Part shown: positions 35,614 through 48,851 of the stretch, one piece after another
Numbering within the stretch: position 1 is the stretch's first letter
Layout of the letters: each line of letters starts with the position of its first letter
Assembly: GCF_000264455.2 (NCBI RefSeq)
Contig: NC_017956.1
Coordinates: 2,834,001-2,898,000, forward strand
Direction: 5' to 3'
DNA from: Tistrella mobilis KA081020-065
GTDB taxonomy: Bacteria; Pseudomonadota; Alphaproteobacteria; Tistrellales; Tistrellaceae
DNA length: 64,000 nucleotides
Program-made: the position numbers and the translations under genes
Notes under the pieces: model-generated
Database searches by the model: none
What the model was told of the DNA's origin: nothing
What the model saw: only the letters and a program-made list of their open reading frames with translations

Positions 35614-35733
35614 GCCTGAACCTGCCTTCCGGTTTTGATGTCACGAAACCGGAGCCTACGGGATGGCGCCGGCAGCGGCAAGCTGGCACAAGATCAGAGC
35701 CGCCCCTCGACACCTGCCGATGAAAAGCCCCGC

Positions 35734-36780
35734 ATGCCGACCGCACCTCTTCGGATCGACGCTCTCCAGATCCTCCGCTTCATCGCTGCGGGGCTGATCG
35801 TTCTGCACCACACGATCAGCATCCTTCACAGCCGGAACATCGACGGCATCCCACGGATCCCCGGACTGATCGCGGGCGTCGACATATTCTTTGTGCTGTC
35901 GGGCTTCATCATGGTGCATGCCTTCAGCCCGAATGGCCGTCGATCCGCCTTCATGCTGAAACGCATCTTCCGCATCGTACCGCTCTACTGGCTGCTCACC
36001 ACTCTCCTCTGGGGGATGGCCGTCGCGGCGCCGCAGCGCTTCAATACCGTTGATGCCGATCCCTCAGCCTGGCTGATGGCACTCTCATTCCTGCCACAGA
36101 CGCTGTCAGGGAGGATCGTGGAGCCCGTGCTTCATGTCGGCTGGACCCTCAATTACGAAATGGCCTTCTACACCCTCTTCGCCGCCTGCTTCGCGGGGAC
36201 GGCCAGCCGCACAGCCGGTCGCTGTGCCGGCGTTCTCGTCGGGCTGGTCATTGCCGGGCAGATCTTCGATCCGGCCGATCCGGTCATCGCCTTCTATACC
36301 AGCCCCCTGCTGCTCGAATTCGCTGCCGGCATGGGGGCGGCCCTTCTCTGTCGGCACAGGGCGGAGCATCTGCGCCCAGGCGGGCCCTGGCTGCTGGCGG
36401 CAGGTATCCTGTTGCTGGTTTTGCAGGGGATCTGGCCGGTGGGCGGCCATCGGGCCCTGATCTACGGCGTGCCCGGCCTCGGCATAGTCCTCGGCACCGC
36501 GCTGCTCCACGTTCCCCACGGGTGGTGCTCCCGCGCGGCCATCCGTCTGGGCGACGCCTCTTATGCCCTCTATCTCGTTCACCCACTGGTGCTGGCAACG
36601 GTCGCGAAGCTGCTTATCGATACCGGCCATCTCCGCCAGGCCCTGCCGCTCGCCCTGATCATGATGACGCTCTCGGTCCTGGCGGCTTTCCCCTGCCGCC
36701 ATCTCGTCGAGCGTCCCGCGCAGGCCTGGTTGCAACGTCGCCTGAACCACAGAGACAGGGTTCAGAGCAGAACCAGCTGA
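35734..36780 (+). CDS. Acyltransferase family 3 membrane protein (OafA/YrhL type)
   Basis: This 348-residue integral membrane protein of about ten helices has the family opening RIDALQILRFIAAGLIVLHH. The following GVDIFFVLSGFIMVHAF and RRSAFMLKRIFRIVPLYWLL carry the conserved Arg residues. The histidine pair HH is the presumed acyl-transfer base. Family members acetylate surface glycans or exopolysaccharide, and the target here is unknown. The ATG is at 35734. The last 19 bases overlap the 3' end of mgtE on the other strand. No polysaccharide genes are adjacent, so context does not help. Confidence 0.88.
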   Translation: MPTAPLRIDALQILRFIAAGLIVLHHTISILHSRNIDGIPRIPGLIAGVDIFFVLSGFIMVHAFSPNGRRSAFMLKRIFRIVPLYWLLTTLLWGMAVAAPQRFNTVDADPSAWLMALSFLPQTLSGRIVEPVLHVGWTLNYEMAFYTLFAACFAGTASRTAGRCAGVLVGLVIAGQIFDPADPVIAFYTSPLLLEFAAGMGAALLCRHRAEHLRPGGPWLLAAGILLLVLQGIWPVGGHRALIYGVPGLGIVLGTALLHVPHGWCSRAAIRLGDASYALYLVHPLVLATVAKLLIDTGHLRQALPLALIMMTLSVLAAFPCRHLVERPAQAWLQRRLNHRDRVQSRTS

Positions 36781-38171
36781 GCCAGCCCCAGAAAGGCGAA
36801 GAAGCCGACCACATCGGTGACCGCGGTCAGGAACACGCCGGCCGAGACCGCCGGGTCGACCTTCAGCCGGTCGAGGGCGAGCGGGATCAGCATCCCCGCC
36901 AGGCCCGCCGTCACCAGATTGGCGAGCAGGGCGCAGAACAGCACGCCGCCGATGAAGGGGTCGAAGATCACCGCCGCCACGGCGCCGACCGCGATGCCGA
37001 AGACCAGGCCGTTGATCGTGCCCACCCCCACCTCGCGGGTCAGGATGCGCATGGCGTTGGACGGCGTCAGTTCCTTCAGCGCCAGCGCCCTGACCGCCAC
37101 GGTCAGGGTCTGGGTGCCGGCATTACCGCCCATCGAGGCCACGATCGGCATCAGCACCGCCAGGGCGACGATCTGTTCGATCGTCGCCTCGAACAGCGAG
37201 ATCACCGAGCTGACCATCAGCGCCGTGCCGAGATTGACCCCGAGCCAGGCGATGCGCTGGCGCACCACCGAAACCAGGCCGGCATTCACGTCGACCTCGG
37301 ATCCGACACCGGCCATCAGGGCCATGTCCTCTTCGGCCTCTTCCTGAATGACGTCGACCACGTCGTCGAAGGTGATCACGCCGATCAGCCGGCCCTGATC
37401 GTCCACGACCGGGGCGGAGGCCAGCGAATAGTGCCGGAACAGCCGGGCCACCTCTTCCTGATCGGTGGCGGCGGCGATGGCATCGACGTCGCGGTCCATG
37501 ATGTCGCGCAGCAGCACCTTGCGCGGATGGCGCAGCATGCGGGCCAGCGGCACCGATCCGATCGGCTTGTGCCGCGGGTCGACCACGAAGATTTCGTAGA
37601 ATTCCTCGGGCAGGTCCGGGGTTTCGCGCAGGAAGTCGATGGCGCGCCCCACCGTCCAGAAGGCCGGCATCGCGATCAGATCGCGCTGCATCAGGCGGCC
37701 GGCGGAATATTCCGGATAGGCGAGGCTTTCCTCCAGCGCCCGCCGGGTGGCGGGGGGCACCGCCGCCAGCAATGCCGCCTGGATGTCGTCGTCCAGATCC
37801 TCGATCAGATAGATCGCATCGTCGCTGTCCAGTTCCGACAGCGCTTCGGCCAGCGCCCGGGGGCCCAGCTGGGCGATGACCTGATCGCGGACATTGCCGC
37901 CCAGATGCGGCAGGATTTCAGGGTCGAAGCCGTCGCGCTGCAGCTCCACCAGCGCGCGGCGTTCCTCTCCCGACAGCCGTTCCAGCAGATCGGCGATGTC
38001 GGCGGCATGCAGTTCGGCGACCAGCATGCGCGCCGTGGGCGCGTCCCCCTCGTCCAGGGCATCGGCCACCCGCCGGACCAGTTCGTCCGAGACGCCGTAA
38101 AGCGCCTCGGCCTCGCCCGCCGCGGTGGCCGTCTCACCGTCGCGTCCCTGGATGTCGTCGTCGTCGCGCAA
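36762..38171 (-). CDS. mgtE: Magnesium transporter MgtE
   Basis: This is a 469-residue magnesium channel. The N-terminal superhelical domain (DIADLLERLSGEERRALVEL) is followed by two CBS domains (about 145-270, with VVDPRHKPIGSVPLARML and DDQGRLIGVITFDDVVDVI) that sense cytoplasmic magnesium. A five-helix membrane domain comes last (LMPIVASMGGNAGTQTLTVA, which lines the pore). The start appears to be TTG at 38171 with GGAG ten bases upstream. No ATG or GTG fits without losing conserved sequence. It follows maeB on the same strand. Confidence 0.94.
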   Translation of the reverse strand: MRDDDDIQGRDGETATAAGEAEALYGVSDELVRRVADALDEGDAPTARMLVAELHAADIADLLERLSGEERRALVELQRDGFDPEILPHLGGNVRDQVIAQLGPRALAEALSELDSDDAIYLIEDLDDDIQAALLAAVPPATRRALEESLAYPEYSAGRLMQRDLIAMPAFWTVGRAIDFLRETPDLPEEFYEIFVVDPRHKPIGSVPLARMLRHPRKVLLRDIMDRDVDAIAAATDQEEVARLFRHYSLASAPVVDDQGRLIGVITFDDVVDVIQEEAEEDMALMAGVGSEVDVNAGLVSVVRQRIAWLGVNLGTALMVSSVISLFEATIEQIVALAVLMPIVASMGGNAGTQTLTVAVRALALKELTPSNAMRILTREVGVGTINGLVFGIAVGAVAAVIFDPFIGGVLFCALLANLVTAGLAGMLIPLALDRLKVDPAVSAGVFLTAVTDVVGFFAFLGLAQLVLL

Positions 38172-38257
38172 GCTGTCGGATCTCCGGGGATCGGGAAGGG
38201 GGGTCGGGGAATGCCGGCCGGCATCCCGTCCCCGGAAAGCCGGCCGCTCAGATCATG

Positions 38258-40567
38258 TCAGGCAGGTTCCGCCGGGATCGGGCACCAGGGCGTGTCGCGC
38301 GACTTTTCGATCGCGTCCACGACCACCAGGGCCGACAGGTTGACGATACCGCGCACCGACACCGCGGGGGTCAGAATATGGGCCGGATGGTTGAGCCCGA
38401 TCAGCACCGGCCCGACCGAGGTGCCGCTGGTCAGCGCCTTGGCGAGATTAAAGGCGATGTTGCCGGAATCAAGGTCCGGCGTGATCAGCAGATTGGCCGA
38501 GCCCTGAAGCAGCGAGCCCGGGAAGACCCGATGGCGCACCTCTTCCGAGATGGCGGCATCGGCCTGCATCTCACCCTCGACCTCCAGCTCCGGCGCCTGC
38601 TCGCGGACCAGTGCGAAGGCATCGCGCATCATCTGCGCCGACGGCGTCTCGCCGGTTCCGTAGCTCGACGACGACAGCAACGCGATCTTGGGCGTGATGC
38701 CGAAGCGGCGGACCTCCTCGGCGCACATGATCGTCATCTCGGCGATCTGCTCGGGGCTGCGCTTGTGCTCCACCTGGGTGTCGGCCACGAAGATGGTCTT
38801 GGTGGGCAGGATCAGCGCCTGCATGGCGCAGGGCTCACTCACCCCCCGGCGCACCCCGAAGATCTCCTTCAGGTGGCGCAGGTTCTTCACGAACCGGCTG
38901 ACCGGGCCGCAGATCAGGGCGTCGGCCTCGCCGATATGGACCATCAGCGCGCCGATCACCGTCGCCCGGGTGCGCACCACGGTGCGGGCGCTTTCGGGCG
39001 TGACGCCGCGGCGGCACATCAGCCGGTGGTATTCCGACCAATAGGTGTTGTAGCGCGGATCATCCTCGGGGTCGCACAGCTCGATATCCTTGTCGAGCTT
39101 GAGCCGCAGACCCAGCCGCTCGATGCGCCGCTGCACCACCGCGCGGCGGCCGATCAGGATCGGCTGGGCGAAGCCTTCGTCGACCACGATCTGGGCGGCA
39201 CGCAGCACGCGCTCATCCTCGCCATCGGCATAGACCACGCGTTTGGGCTGCGCCTTCGCGCGCTCGAACACGGTCCGCATGACCAGGCCCGAGCGGAAGA
39301 AATAGGACGACAGTACCTGGCGATAGGCGTCGAAATCCTCGATCGGCCGGGTGGCGACGCCGCTTTCCATCGCGGCCCGGGCCACCGCCGACGACACCTC
39401 GACCACCAGCCGGGGATCGAACGGCTTGGGGATCAGGTAGTCCGGGCCGAAGCGCAGTTCCTGGCCGCCATAGGCCTGCGCCACTTCCGACGAGGGCTCG
39501 GCCATGGCCAGATCGGCGATCGCCTGGGCGGCCGCCTTCTTCATCTCGATGTTGATCGTGGTCGCGCCCACATCCAGCGCGCCGCGGAACACGAAGGGGA
39601 AGCAGAGGACGTTGTTGACCTGGTTGGGGAAGTCCGACCGGCCGGTGGCGATGATCGCATCGGGGCGCACCCGGCGCGCCTCGTCGGGCAGGATCTCGGG
39701 CGTCGGGTTGGCCAGCGCCATGATGATCGGCTGCGGCGCCATGGTCTTGACCATCTCGGCCGTCAGCACCCGCGGGGCCGACAGGCCCAGGAAGATGTCG
39801 GCGCCCGAAATCACCTCGGCCAGCGTCCGCGCGTCGGTCTCGACCGCATAGGTCTCCTTGCGCGGATCCATCTGCTCGTTGCGGCCCTTCCAGACCACGC
39901 CGACGATGTCGGTGACGGTGATGTTGGCGCGCGGCAGACCCAGCTCGACCAGCAGGTCCAGGCAGGCCAGCGCCGCGGCACCGGCGCCCGAGGCCACCAG
40001 CTTCACCTGATCCAGCGGCTTGCCCACCACGCGCAGCGCGTTCAGCATCGCGGCCGAAACCACGATCGCGGTGCCGTGCTGGTCGTCGTGGAAGACCGGG
40101 ATCTTCATCCGGTCCTTCAGCCGTTCCTCGATCTCGAAGCATTCCGGCGCCTTGATGTCCTCAAGGTTGATCGCGCCGAAAGACGGCTCAAGGCTGGCGA
40201 TGATCTCGACCAGCTTGTCGGGGTCGCGTTCGTCGATCTCGATGTCCACCGCGTCGATGCCGGCGAACTTCTTGAACAGGACCGCCTTGCCTTCCATCAC
40301 CGGCTTGGCCGCCAGCGGGCCGATCGCGCCCAGGCCCAGAACGGCGGTGCCGTTGGTCACCACCGCGACCATGTTGCCGCGGGTGGTATAGAGCGAGGCG
40401 TTGAGCGGGTCCTCGACGATCGCCTCGCAGGCATAGGCCACGCCCGGAGAATAGGCGAGCGCGAGGTCGCGCTGGTTGGCGAGCGGCTTGGTCGGCTCGA
40501 TGCTGAACTTGCCCGGTTTCGGCAGGCGGTGATATTCGAGCGCGCCGTCGCGCAGTTCCTTCGACAT
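38258..40567 (-). CDS. maeB: NADP-dependent malic enzyme with C-terminal Pta-like domain
   Basis: This 769-residue two-domain enzyme decarboxylates malate to pyruvate. The malic domain (about 1-430) has [14 protein letters not shown], the lysine region [16 protein letters not shown], the metal site [20 protein letters not shown] and [16 protein letters not shown]. The C-terminal half resembles phosphate acetyltransferase ([20 protein letters not shown]) but in MaeB serves regulation by acetyl-CoA. The ATG at 40567 has GGGGAG upstream. Together with the Pta-like protein at 10670, this window holds two separate Pta-domain proteins. It diverges from lipB. Confidence 0.96.
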   Translation of the reverse strand: MSKELRDGALEYHRLPKPGKFSIEPTKPLANQRDLALAYSPGVAYACEAIVEDPLNASLYTTRGNMVAVVTNGTAVLGLGAIGPLAAKPVMEGKAVLFKKFAGIDAVDIEIDERDPDKLVEIIASLEPSFGAINLEDIKAPECFEIEERLKDRMKIPVFHDDQHGTAIVVSAAMLNALRVVGKPLDQVKLVASGAGAAALACLDLLVELGLPRANITVTDIVGVVWKGRNEQMDPRKETYAVETDARTLAEVISGADIFLGLSAPRVLTAEMVKTMAPQPIIMALANPTPEILPDEARRVRPDAIIATGRSDFPNQVNNVLCFPFVFRGALDVGATTINIEMKKAAAQAIADLAMAEPSSEVAQAYGGQELRFGPDYLIPKPFDPRLVVEVSSAVARAAMESGVATRPIEDFDAYRQVLSSYFFRSGLVMRTVFERAKAQPKRVVYADGEDERVLRAAQIVVDEGFAQPILIGRRAVVQRRIERLGLRLKLDKDIELCDPEDDPRYNTYWSEYHRLMCRRGVTPESARTVVRTRATVIGALMVHIGEADALICGPVSRFVKNLRHLKEIFGVRRGVSEPCAMQALILPTKTIFVADTQVEHKRSPEQIAEMTIMCAEEVRRFGITPKIALLSSSSYGTGETPSAQMMRDAFALVREQAPELEVEGEMQADAAISEEVRHRVFPGSLLQGSANLLITPDLDSGNIAFNLAKALTSGTSVGPVLIGLNHPAHILTPAVSVRGIVNLSALVVVDAIEKSRDTPWCPIPAEPA

Positions 40568-40842
40568 TCGCGGTCGTCTCCCCCGGTATCTTACGCCGCG
40601 GGCCCGGGCTGCGGCCTCTTCATCCGCGCCCTTTTCCCGCGTGCGGGCACAGTATAGCCGCCACGCCCCGAAAGGCCACCGGCACCCGGCCGCAGCCGCC
40701 GGAGGTCCGGTTTGCAACCATCGCATGGGCGGGGCCTCGCCGCACCATCGTGCGGGATGTCGCCCGATATGGCGCAACCGGCCCCGGCGCACTAGATTGG
40801 GGCCAGCTGTCGCTGACGAAGATGAAGACGAGGACGAGACGG

Positions 40843-41538
40843 ATGGCGGGAACGCTGCAGGGTGACGGGATCAGACCGGTCGAATGGGTCATCGCCCCCG
40901 GCCTGACCGACTACGAGGCCGCCGTCGCCGAGATGGAGGCGCGCGCCGCCCGGATCCGCGAGGGCACGGCGGCAGAGCGGGTGTGGCTGGTCGAGCATCC
41001 GCCGATCCTGACCGCCGGCACCAGTGCGCAGCAGGATCGCGACCTGCTGGTGCCGCCGCGTTTCCCGGTCTACCGGACCGGCCGCGGCGGCCAGATCACC
41101 TATCACGGCCCCGGCCAGCGCGTGGCCTATGTCATGCTCGACCTCAAGGCCCGCGGCGCCGATATCCGGGCCTATGTGCACGGGCTGGAAAACTGGGTGA
41201 TCCGGGCGCTCGACCGCTTCAACGTCAAGGGCCTCACCCGCGACGACCGGGTGGGGGTCTGGGTGGAACGCGGCGACGGGTTCGACGACAAGATCGCCGC
41301 CATCGGCGTGCGCGTGCGCCGCTGGGTCAGCTTCCACGGCATTTCGCTGAATGTGGAGCCGGATCTCGGCCACTATGCCGGCATCGTGCCCTGCGGCGTG
41401 CAGGGCCACGGCATCACCTCGCTGGTGGCGCTGGGCCGGCCGGTGGGCATGGTCGAGGCCGACATGGCGCTGCGCGAAGCCTTCGAGGAGGTTTTCGGCC
41501 CCACCACCGACGCGGGCGACGACGGTCGCGGCAGCTGA
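40843..41538 (+). CDS. lipB: Lipoyl(octanoyl) transferase
   Basis: This 231-residue enzyme transfers octanoyl from acyl carrier protein to lipoyl domains of dehydrogenase complexes. The signature [20 protein letters not shown], the catalytic lysine in [19 protein letters not shown] and the acyl-accepting cysteine in [14 protein letters not shown] are intact. I chose the ATG at 40843. Upstream ATGs at 40822 and 40750 are in frame but add unconserved residues. The gene supports 2-oxo acid dehydrogenases such as the branched-chain complex that must feed the leucine pathway. It converges on bioY. Confidence 0.95.
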   Translation: MAGTLQGDGIRPVEWVIAPGLTDYEAAVAEMEARAARIREGTAAERVWLVEHPPILTAGTSAQQDRDLLVPPRFPVYRTGRGGQITYHGPGQRVAYVMLDLKARGADIRAYVHGLENWVIRALDRFNVKGLTRDDRVGVWVERGDGFDDKIAAIGVRVRRWVSFHGISLNVEPDLGHYAGIVPCGVQGHGITSLVALGRPVGMVEADMALREAFEEVFGPTTDAGDDGRGS

Positions 41539-41555
41539 TCACCGTCGAAGGCCGA

Positions 41556-42104
41556 TCACCATCGAAGAGGCATCGCGGTCGACCGGCCGCGGTCGCGGAG
41601 GGTGACGGCGATCGCGGCCGCCGTGACCGCCTTGATCAGGTCGCCGGGCAGGAAGGCCATGCTGCCGGTCAGCACCTGCCAGGGCGACAGCGTGGTCACC
41701 ATCGCAGCCCAGGGTACGCCGATCAGATAGACCACGCCGATGCCGCCGGTGATCGTCGCCAGGATGAAGCGCAGCCAGCCGGCGCGCCCCGCCTCTGCCA
41801 GCAGCCCGATGACGAAGGCCGCCGGGATCCAGCCGATCAGAAAACCGCCGGTCGGCCCGGTCAGAATGCCCATGCCGCCGCGGCCGCCGGCGAGCAACGG
41901 TGCGCCGGCCATCACCAGCGCCACGAATACCATCTGGGCCAGCGCCGCCCGCCACGAGCCCAGCACCAGGCCCGAGAGCATCACGCCCAATGTCTGGGCC
42001 GTGATCGGCACGCCCATCAGCGGCACATCCAGCGGTGGGAACAGGCCCAGCACGGCCGTCAGCGCCGTAAAAAACAGAATGTGGAAGACATCGCGGGCGC
42101 GCAT
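41556..42104 (-). CDS. bioY: Biotin transporter BioY (S component)
   Basis: This 182-residue, six-helix protein binds biotin in the membrane and works alone or with an ECF ATPase module. Family segments VPITAQTLGVMLSGLVLGSW and GILTGPTGGFLIGWIPAAFV match BioY. Biotin supply is relevant because MccA and PccA in this window are biotin enzymes. No bioM/bioN genes accompany it. The start ATG 42104 is preceded by a good promoter (42169-42197). It ends 17 bases from the converging lipB stop. Confidence 0.94.
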   Translation of the reverse strand: MRARDVFHILFFTALTAVLGLFPPLDVPLMGVPITAQTLGVMLSGLVLGSWRAALAQMVFVALVMAGAPLLAGGRGGMGILTGPTGGFLIGWIPAAFVIGLLAEAGRAGWLRFILATITGGIGVVYLIGVPWAAMVTTLSPWQVLTGSMAFLPGDLIKAVTAAAIAVTLRDRGRSTAMPLRW

Positions 42105-42168
42105 CGGGTCGATCCTCCTGCCGCCGGTCTCCTCTCTTCAGGACGGGAGAGCCGAAGGCGCTGACTCC

Positions 42169-42197
42169 CTTATCGGTTATGTTTGTACCTTCGTCAA
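42169..42197 (-). promoter_or_regulatory. Sigma70-type promoter of bioY
   Basis: On the minus strand TTGACG (42192-42197) is followed after 17 bases by GATAAG (42169-42174). The start point would lie near 42162, giving a 58-base leader. A GGT-N9-ACC dyad lies in the spacer and could bind a biotin regulator, but it is too short to assign. Confidence 0.6.
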
Positions 42198-42223
42198 TCG
42201 CCCATGGCGCGGGCATGACGGCA

Positions 42224-42700
42224 TCACCCGGCGCGGCGCCGAAAGGGCCAGGCGATCAGCCCGGTAATCGCGTCATAGACCAGCCACGCCACCACCATGC
42301 CCAGCAGGCCATAGGTCAGGCTGGCCGGCTCCACCGGCAGGGTCGGCACGTAATCGGCCCAGGTCGCCCGGGCGATCTCGGGATCGACCCGCCGCAGCAG
42401 CTCCAGCGGCCTGAGGAAGGGGTCGGCCGCGGCCACGGCATCGCGCGCGACGGCAAGCTCGTCCACCCGCGCCGCGGCGGCCGCCTCCAGCGCCGCCCGG
42501 GCCGGCTGTGCCACCTGGTCATAGGGGGCCACGCCGATGCGGATCTGATCCAGCAACCGGCGCGCCTCGTCCAGATGGCCGCCCAGGCGCTGCAGATAGG
42601 CCAGCGCGAAGCCCTGCGCCTGTGCCGCGCCAAGCCCCAGAACCAGGGCGCAGATGCTGCCGGCCAGGCGGTCTATGCGGCCCAGAAGCCAGCGTCCCAT
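42224..42700 (-). CDS. DUF2937 family membrane protein
   Basis: This 158-residue protein has a hydrophobic N-terminal segment (LAGSICALVLGLGAAQAQGF) and the DUF2937 hallmark YLQRLGGHLDEARRLLD. A second membrane helix lies near the C-terminus (LTYGLLGMVVAWLVYDAITG). The alanine-rich middle (about 65-105) is probably helical and periplasmic. No function is known for the family. The ATG at 42700 is chosen over an upstream TTG. It is 38 bases downstream of the acylphosphatase gene on the same strand. Confidence 0.85.
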   Translation of the reverse strand: MGRWLLGRIDRLAGSICALVLGLGAAQAQGFALAYLQRLGGHLDEARRLLDQIRIGVAPYDQVAQPARAALEAAAAARVDELAVARDAVAAADPFLRPLELLRRVDPEIARATWADYVPTLPVEPASLTYGLLGMVVAWLVYDAITGLIAWPFRRRAG

Positions 42701-42738
42701 GAATGGCAGTGTCCCATTTTTCAGACGGTCGGCCCGGT

Positions 42739-43104
42739 TCAAACGGTTGGCTTACGGCGAAAGCCGGGCCCATCGGGTGCCTCGGCCGGGCTGCTCCGCA
42801 CGGCTTCGACCCGTGCCGCGGGCGGCCCGTCCTGGGCGCGGCGGATCACGGTCTGCACCGCGGCGCGCGGCCCGGAAATCAGCGCCTCCACCGATCCGTC
42901 CCGGCGGTTGCGCACCCAGCCGTCCAGCCCGTAGCGGCGGGCCTGGCCCTCGAACCACCAGCGATAGCCCACCCCCTGCACCCGGCCGGTGATGGCGAGC
43001 GCCATGGTCACCCGGTCGCCCGGCGCCGTGCCGGCGACAGGTGCCGGCGCATCCCGGGCCGCGGGGGCGGACATGTCCTCGTCAGGGGATCGATCGTCGG
43101 TCAT
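42739..43104 (-). CDS. acyP: Acylphosphatase
   Basis: This 121-residue protein hydrolyses carboxyl-phosphate bonds such as acetyl phosphate. The catalytic Arg lies in ITGRVQGVGYRWWFEGQA and the catalytic Asn in DGWVRNRRDGSVEALISG. The first 30 residues before the fold are Pro/Ala rich and may be disordered. The ATG at 43104 (MTDDRSPDED) is favoured. A later ATG at MSAPAARD would also leave the domain whole. Its possible substrate, acetyl phosphate, is made by the Pta-AckA module elsewhere in the window. It follows the flavoprotein gene by 66 bases. Confidence 0.92.
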   Translation of the reverse strand: MTDDRSPDEDMSAPAARDAPAPVAGTAPGDRVTMALAITGRVQGVGYRWWFEGQARRYGLDGWVRNRRDGSVEALISGPRAAVQTVIRRAQDGPPAARVEAVRSSPAEAPDGPGFRRKPTV

Positions 43105-43170
43105 GGCGCGTCCGTATGTGCCGTGGGCCTGCCTTAAGCCTAGCCCAGCCACCGGCTGCACGGAAGCGGT

Positions 43171-44610
43171 TCAGGGCAGCAGCCGGCCCGGATTCAGGAT
43201 GCCGTGCGGGTCCAGCACCGCCTTCAGCATCTGCATGGTCCGGATCTCGGCGGCAGAGCGGTTGCGGTCCAGATAGGCCCGCTTCACCTGGCCGATGCCG
43301 TGTTCGGCGGAAATCGAGCCGCGATACTGGCCGACCAGGTCGAACACCGCCTCGTCGATTGGCGCCTGCAGGGCGCGGTAGCCCTCGGCCGACATGCCCT
43401 GCGGCGCCATCACGTTGACATGGACATTGCCGTCGGCGACATGGCCGAAATAGATCGGCCGCAGCCCGCGGGCGACCCGGGCCAGCGCCAGATCGCAATC
43501 GGCGATGAAATGGCCGATATCGCCCACCGCAAAGGTCAGGTCGTATTTGTGCACCGGCGCGGTGCGGCCCACCGCCTCGGGCACGCCTTCGCGCAGCAGC
43601 CAGAGCGCTTCGGCCTGGGCCTCGCTCTGGGCGATGATCGCATCGGCCACATGCTCGTCTTCGATCAGCCGGCCGATCACCGTCTCCAGCCGCTCGCGCT
43701 CGGCGGCGGCGGCGGCATCGTCGCTGCCCACCTCGATCAGCACCGCATAGGTGTGGGTGTCGGCAAAGGGGCTGCGGGCCCCGTCGAGCGCCGTGGCGAC
43801 CAGCGTCACCGCATCGGCGCCGATCAGCTCCACGGAATTCAGCCGGCCCGGGAAGGTGCTGCGCACCGCCCCCAGCACCCGGGTCACGTCCTCGAAACGG
43901 TCGACCGCGACCATGGCGACGGCGCGCCCGGCTTCGGCCGGGTGCAGCTTCAGGCTGGCGGCGGTCACCACGCCCAGCGTGCCTTCGGCGCCGATGAAAA
44001 CCTGCTTCAGGTCGTAGCCGGTATTGTTCTTGCGCAGCGTCGTCAGCCCGTCGAGCACCGTGCCGTCGGCCAACACCACTTCCAGCCCCAGCACCTGGTC
44101 GCGGATATGGCCGTAGCGCAGCACCTTCAGCCCGCCGGCATTGGTCGAGATGTTGCCGCCGATCCGGCAGGATCCCTTGGATCCCAGATCCAGCGCCAGC
44201 ATCAGCCCCGCCTCGCGCGCCGCCGCCTGGGCGGTCTCCAGCACCACACCTGCATCCATGGTGATGCTGGCGCCCACGGTGTCGACCTCGCGGATGCGGG
44301 TCATCCGCTCGACGCTCAGCACGAAAGCGCCGGCGGCATCGGGCACCGAGCCGCCGACCAGGCCGGTATTGCCCGCCTGGGGCACCACGGCCAGGCGATG
44401 GGTGTTCAGATAGGACAGCAGCCGCGAGACGGCGGCGGTGTCGCGCGGGCGCAGCACCGCGAAGGCCCGCCCCTGGAACTTGCCCATCCAGTCGCGCTCA
44501 TAGGCCGCCATCTGCGCCGGGTCCGTGATCAGACCGGCCGTATCGACCAGGCTGCCGAGCTGTTCGACATGGCGTTCCAGATCGGCGACGGACGGCGGAC
44601 GACGGGTCAT
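43171..44610 (-). CDS. FAD-linked 2-hydroxy acid dehydrogenase (GlcD/D2HGDH/DLD type)
   Basis: This 479-residue flavoprotein has a PCMH-type FAD domain (VVPQAGNTGLVGGSVPDAAG, then IGGNISTNAGGLKVLRYGHI). Its C-terminal FAD-oxidase domain ends with HVADGNVHVNV and SAEHGIGQVKRAYLDRN. Relatives oxidise D-2-hydroxyglutarate or D-lactate and pass electrons to a cytochrome or ETF. The exact substrate cannot be read. The ATG is at 44610. It is separated from pccA upstream by a strong terminator, so it is independently expressed. Confidence 0.9.
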   Translation of the reverse strand: MTRRPPSVADLERHVEQLGSLVDTAGLITDPAQMAAYERDWMGKFQGRAFAVLRPRDTAAVSRLLSYLNTHRLAVVPQAGNTGLVGGSVPDAAGAFVLSVERMTRIREVDTVGASITMDAGVVLETAQAAAREAGLMLALDLGSKGSCRIGGNISTNAGGLKVLRYGHIRDQVLGLEVVLADGTVLDGLTTLRKNNTGYDLKQVFIGAEGTLGVVTAASLKLHPAEAGRAVAMVAVDRFEDVTRVLGAVRSTFPGRLNSVELIGADAVTLVATALDGARSPFADTHTYAVLIEVGSDDAAAAAERERLETVIGRLIEDEHVADAIIAQSEAQAEALWLLREGVPEAVGRTAPVHKYDLTFAVGDIGHFIADCDLALARVARGLRPIYFGHVADGNVHVNVMAPQGMSAEGYRALQAPIDEAVFDLVGQYRGSISAEHGIGQVKRAYLDRNRSAAEIRTMQMLKAVLDPHGILNPGRLLP

Positions 44611-44760
44611 GCGGCACTCCGGTCGGACGGGATGGGATCTGTCGGGGATCTCTCAGGGCGAGAGTGGGGATGATTCTGTCGCCGGTTTGCGATCACGACA
44701 ACGGCCATGGGCGGCGGGGCAGCCATGCACGGGCTGCGGTCCGGCCCCCTCTCAGACAGG

Positions 44761-44795
44761 AAAAACCCCGCCGGACACGCGGCCCGGCGGGGTTT
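44761..44795 (-). terminator. Rho-independent terminator of the pcc operon
   Basis: A 12-base perfect stem AAACCCCGCCGG/CCGGCGGGGTTT with a nine-base loop is followed by further T residues on the minus strand. It lies 27 bases after the pccA stop. Confidence 0.92.
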
Positions 44796-44821
44796 CGAAG
44801 AGACGGCGGAGATGTCGGCGA

Positions 44822-46804
<1,983 letters not shown>

Positions 46805-46826
46805 GGGAGCGCGTCTCGACTGGAAA

Positions 46827-47123
46827 TCAGGAAGAGGATGACGGCGGTTGCGGCGGTTCGGCCCCGCCTCCCGTCCGCCCCCGGCCCCACGACAGCACGC
46901 CGTAGGCCCAGAGACCGTGGAGGACCACCGCACCTGCCCAGATCGCGAGCGCGAAGCCGATCCGACCTTCGGGGTCGTCGATCTTCAGCAGCTGCGTCAG
47001 CAGGGCGATCAGGCCGTTCGCCGCCGCGAAGCCGAAGCCGTGGAGATAGAAGCCGGTCAGGCGCCGCGCGCGTCGTGCATGCGCCGCCTTCACCAGATCC
47101 GTCTCCTGCTCCGGCCCGCTCAC
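46827..47123 (-). CDS. 2TM domain protein between pccB and pccA
   Basis: This 98-residue protein has two membrane helices (FYLHGFGFAAANGLIALLTQ and FALAIWAGAVVLHGLWAYGV) with a short basic N-terminus and a Pro/Ser-rich tail, the layout of the 2TM domain family. It starts with GTG at 47123, ten bases after the pccB stop, and ends 22 bases before pccA, so it is co-expressed with both carboxylase subunits. Its role is unknown. It might tether or modulate the carboxylase at the membrane, which is speculation from position alone. Confidence 0.8.
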   Translation of the reverse strand: MSGPEQETDLVKAAHARRARRLTGFYLHGFGFAAANGLIALLTQLLKIDDPEGRIGFALAIWAGAVVLHGLWAYGVLSWGRGRTGGGAEPPQPPSSSS

Positions 47124-47133
47124 GGCTGCCCGG

Positions 47134-48666
<1,533 letters not shown>

Positions 48667-48851
48667 CTCCGGTCTTCTTCATCCTCGAATGGTAGGGCGC
48701 CGTCCGCGGACGGCCCCCCCGGACCGGATGCGGCACGCAAAGCGCCTTACACGGCGTTTCCTTGTTCGCCTGTGCTGATAGCATGACGAACCCGGCTGCG
48801 CCACATCCTTTGCCGTGAACAGGGCTTTTGCGGCAAGGCTTTGGCAAATTC

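Noticed and set aside
41537-41567. A 14-base imperfect direct repeat (GATCACCRTCGAAG) between the lipB and bioY stops.
   Set aside because: There are two copies only, in a 17-base gap between convergent genes. It is most likely a small local duplication with no evident role.
42169-42180. TTATCGGTTA upstream of bioY considered as a BioR operator.
   Set aside because: It matches the TTATCTATAA type at only about seven of ten positions and is not palindromic. The promoter call does not depend on it.
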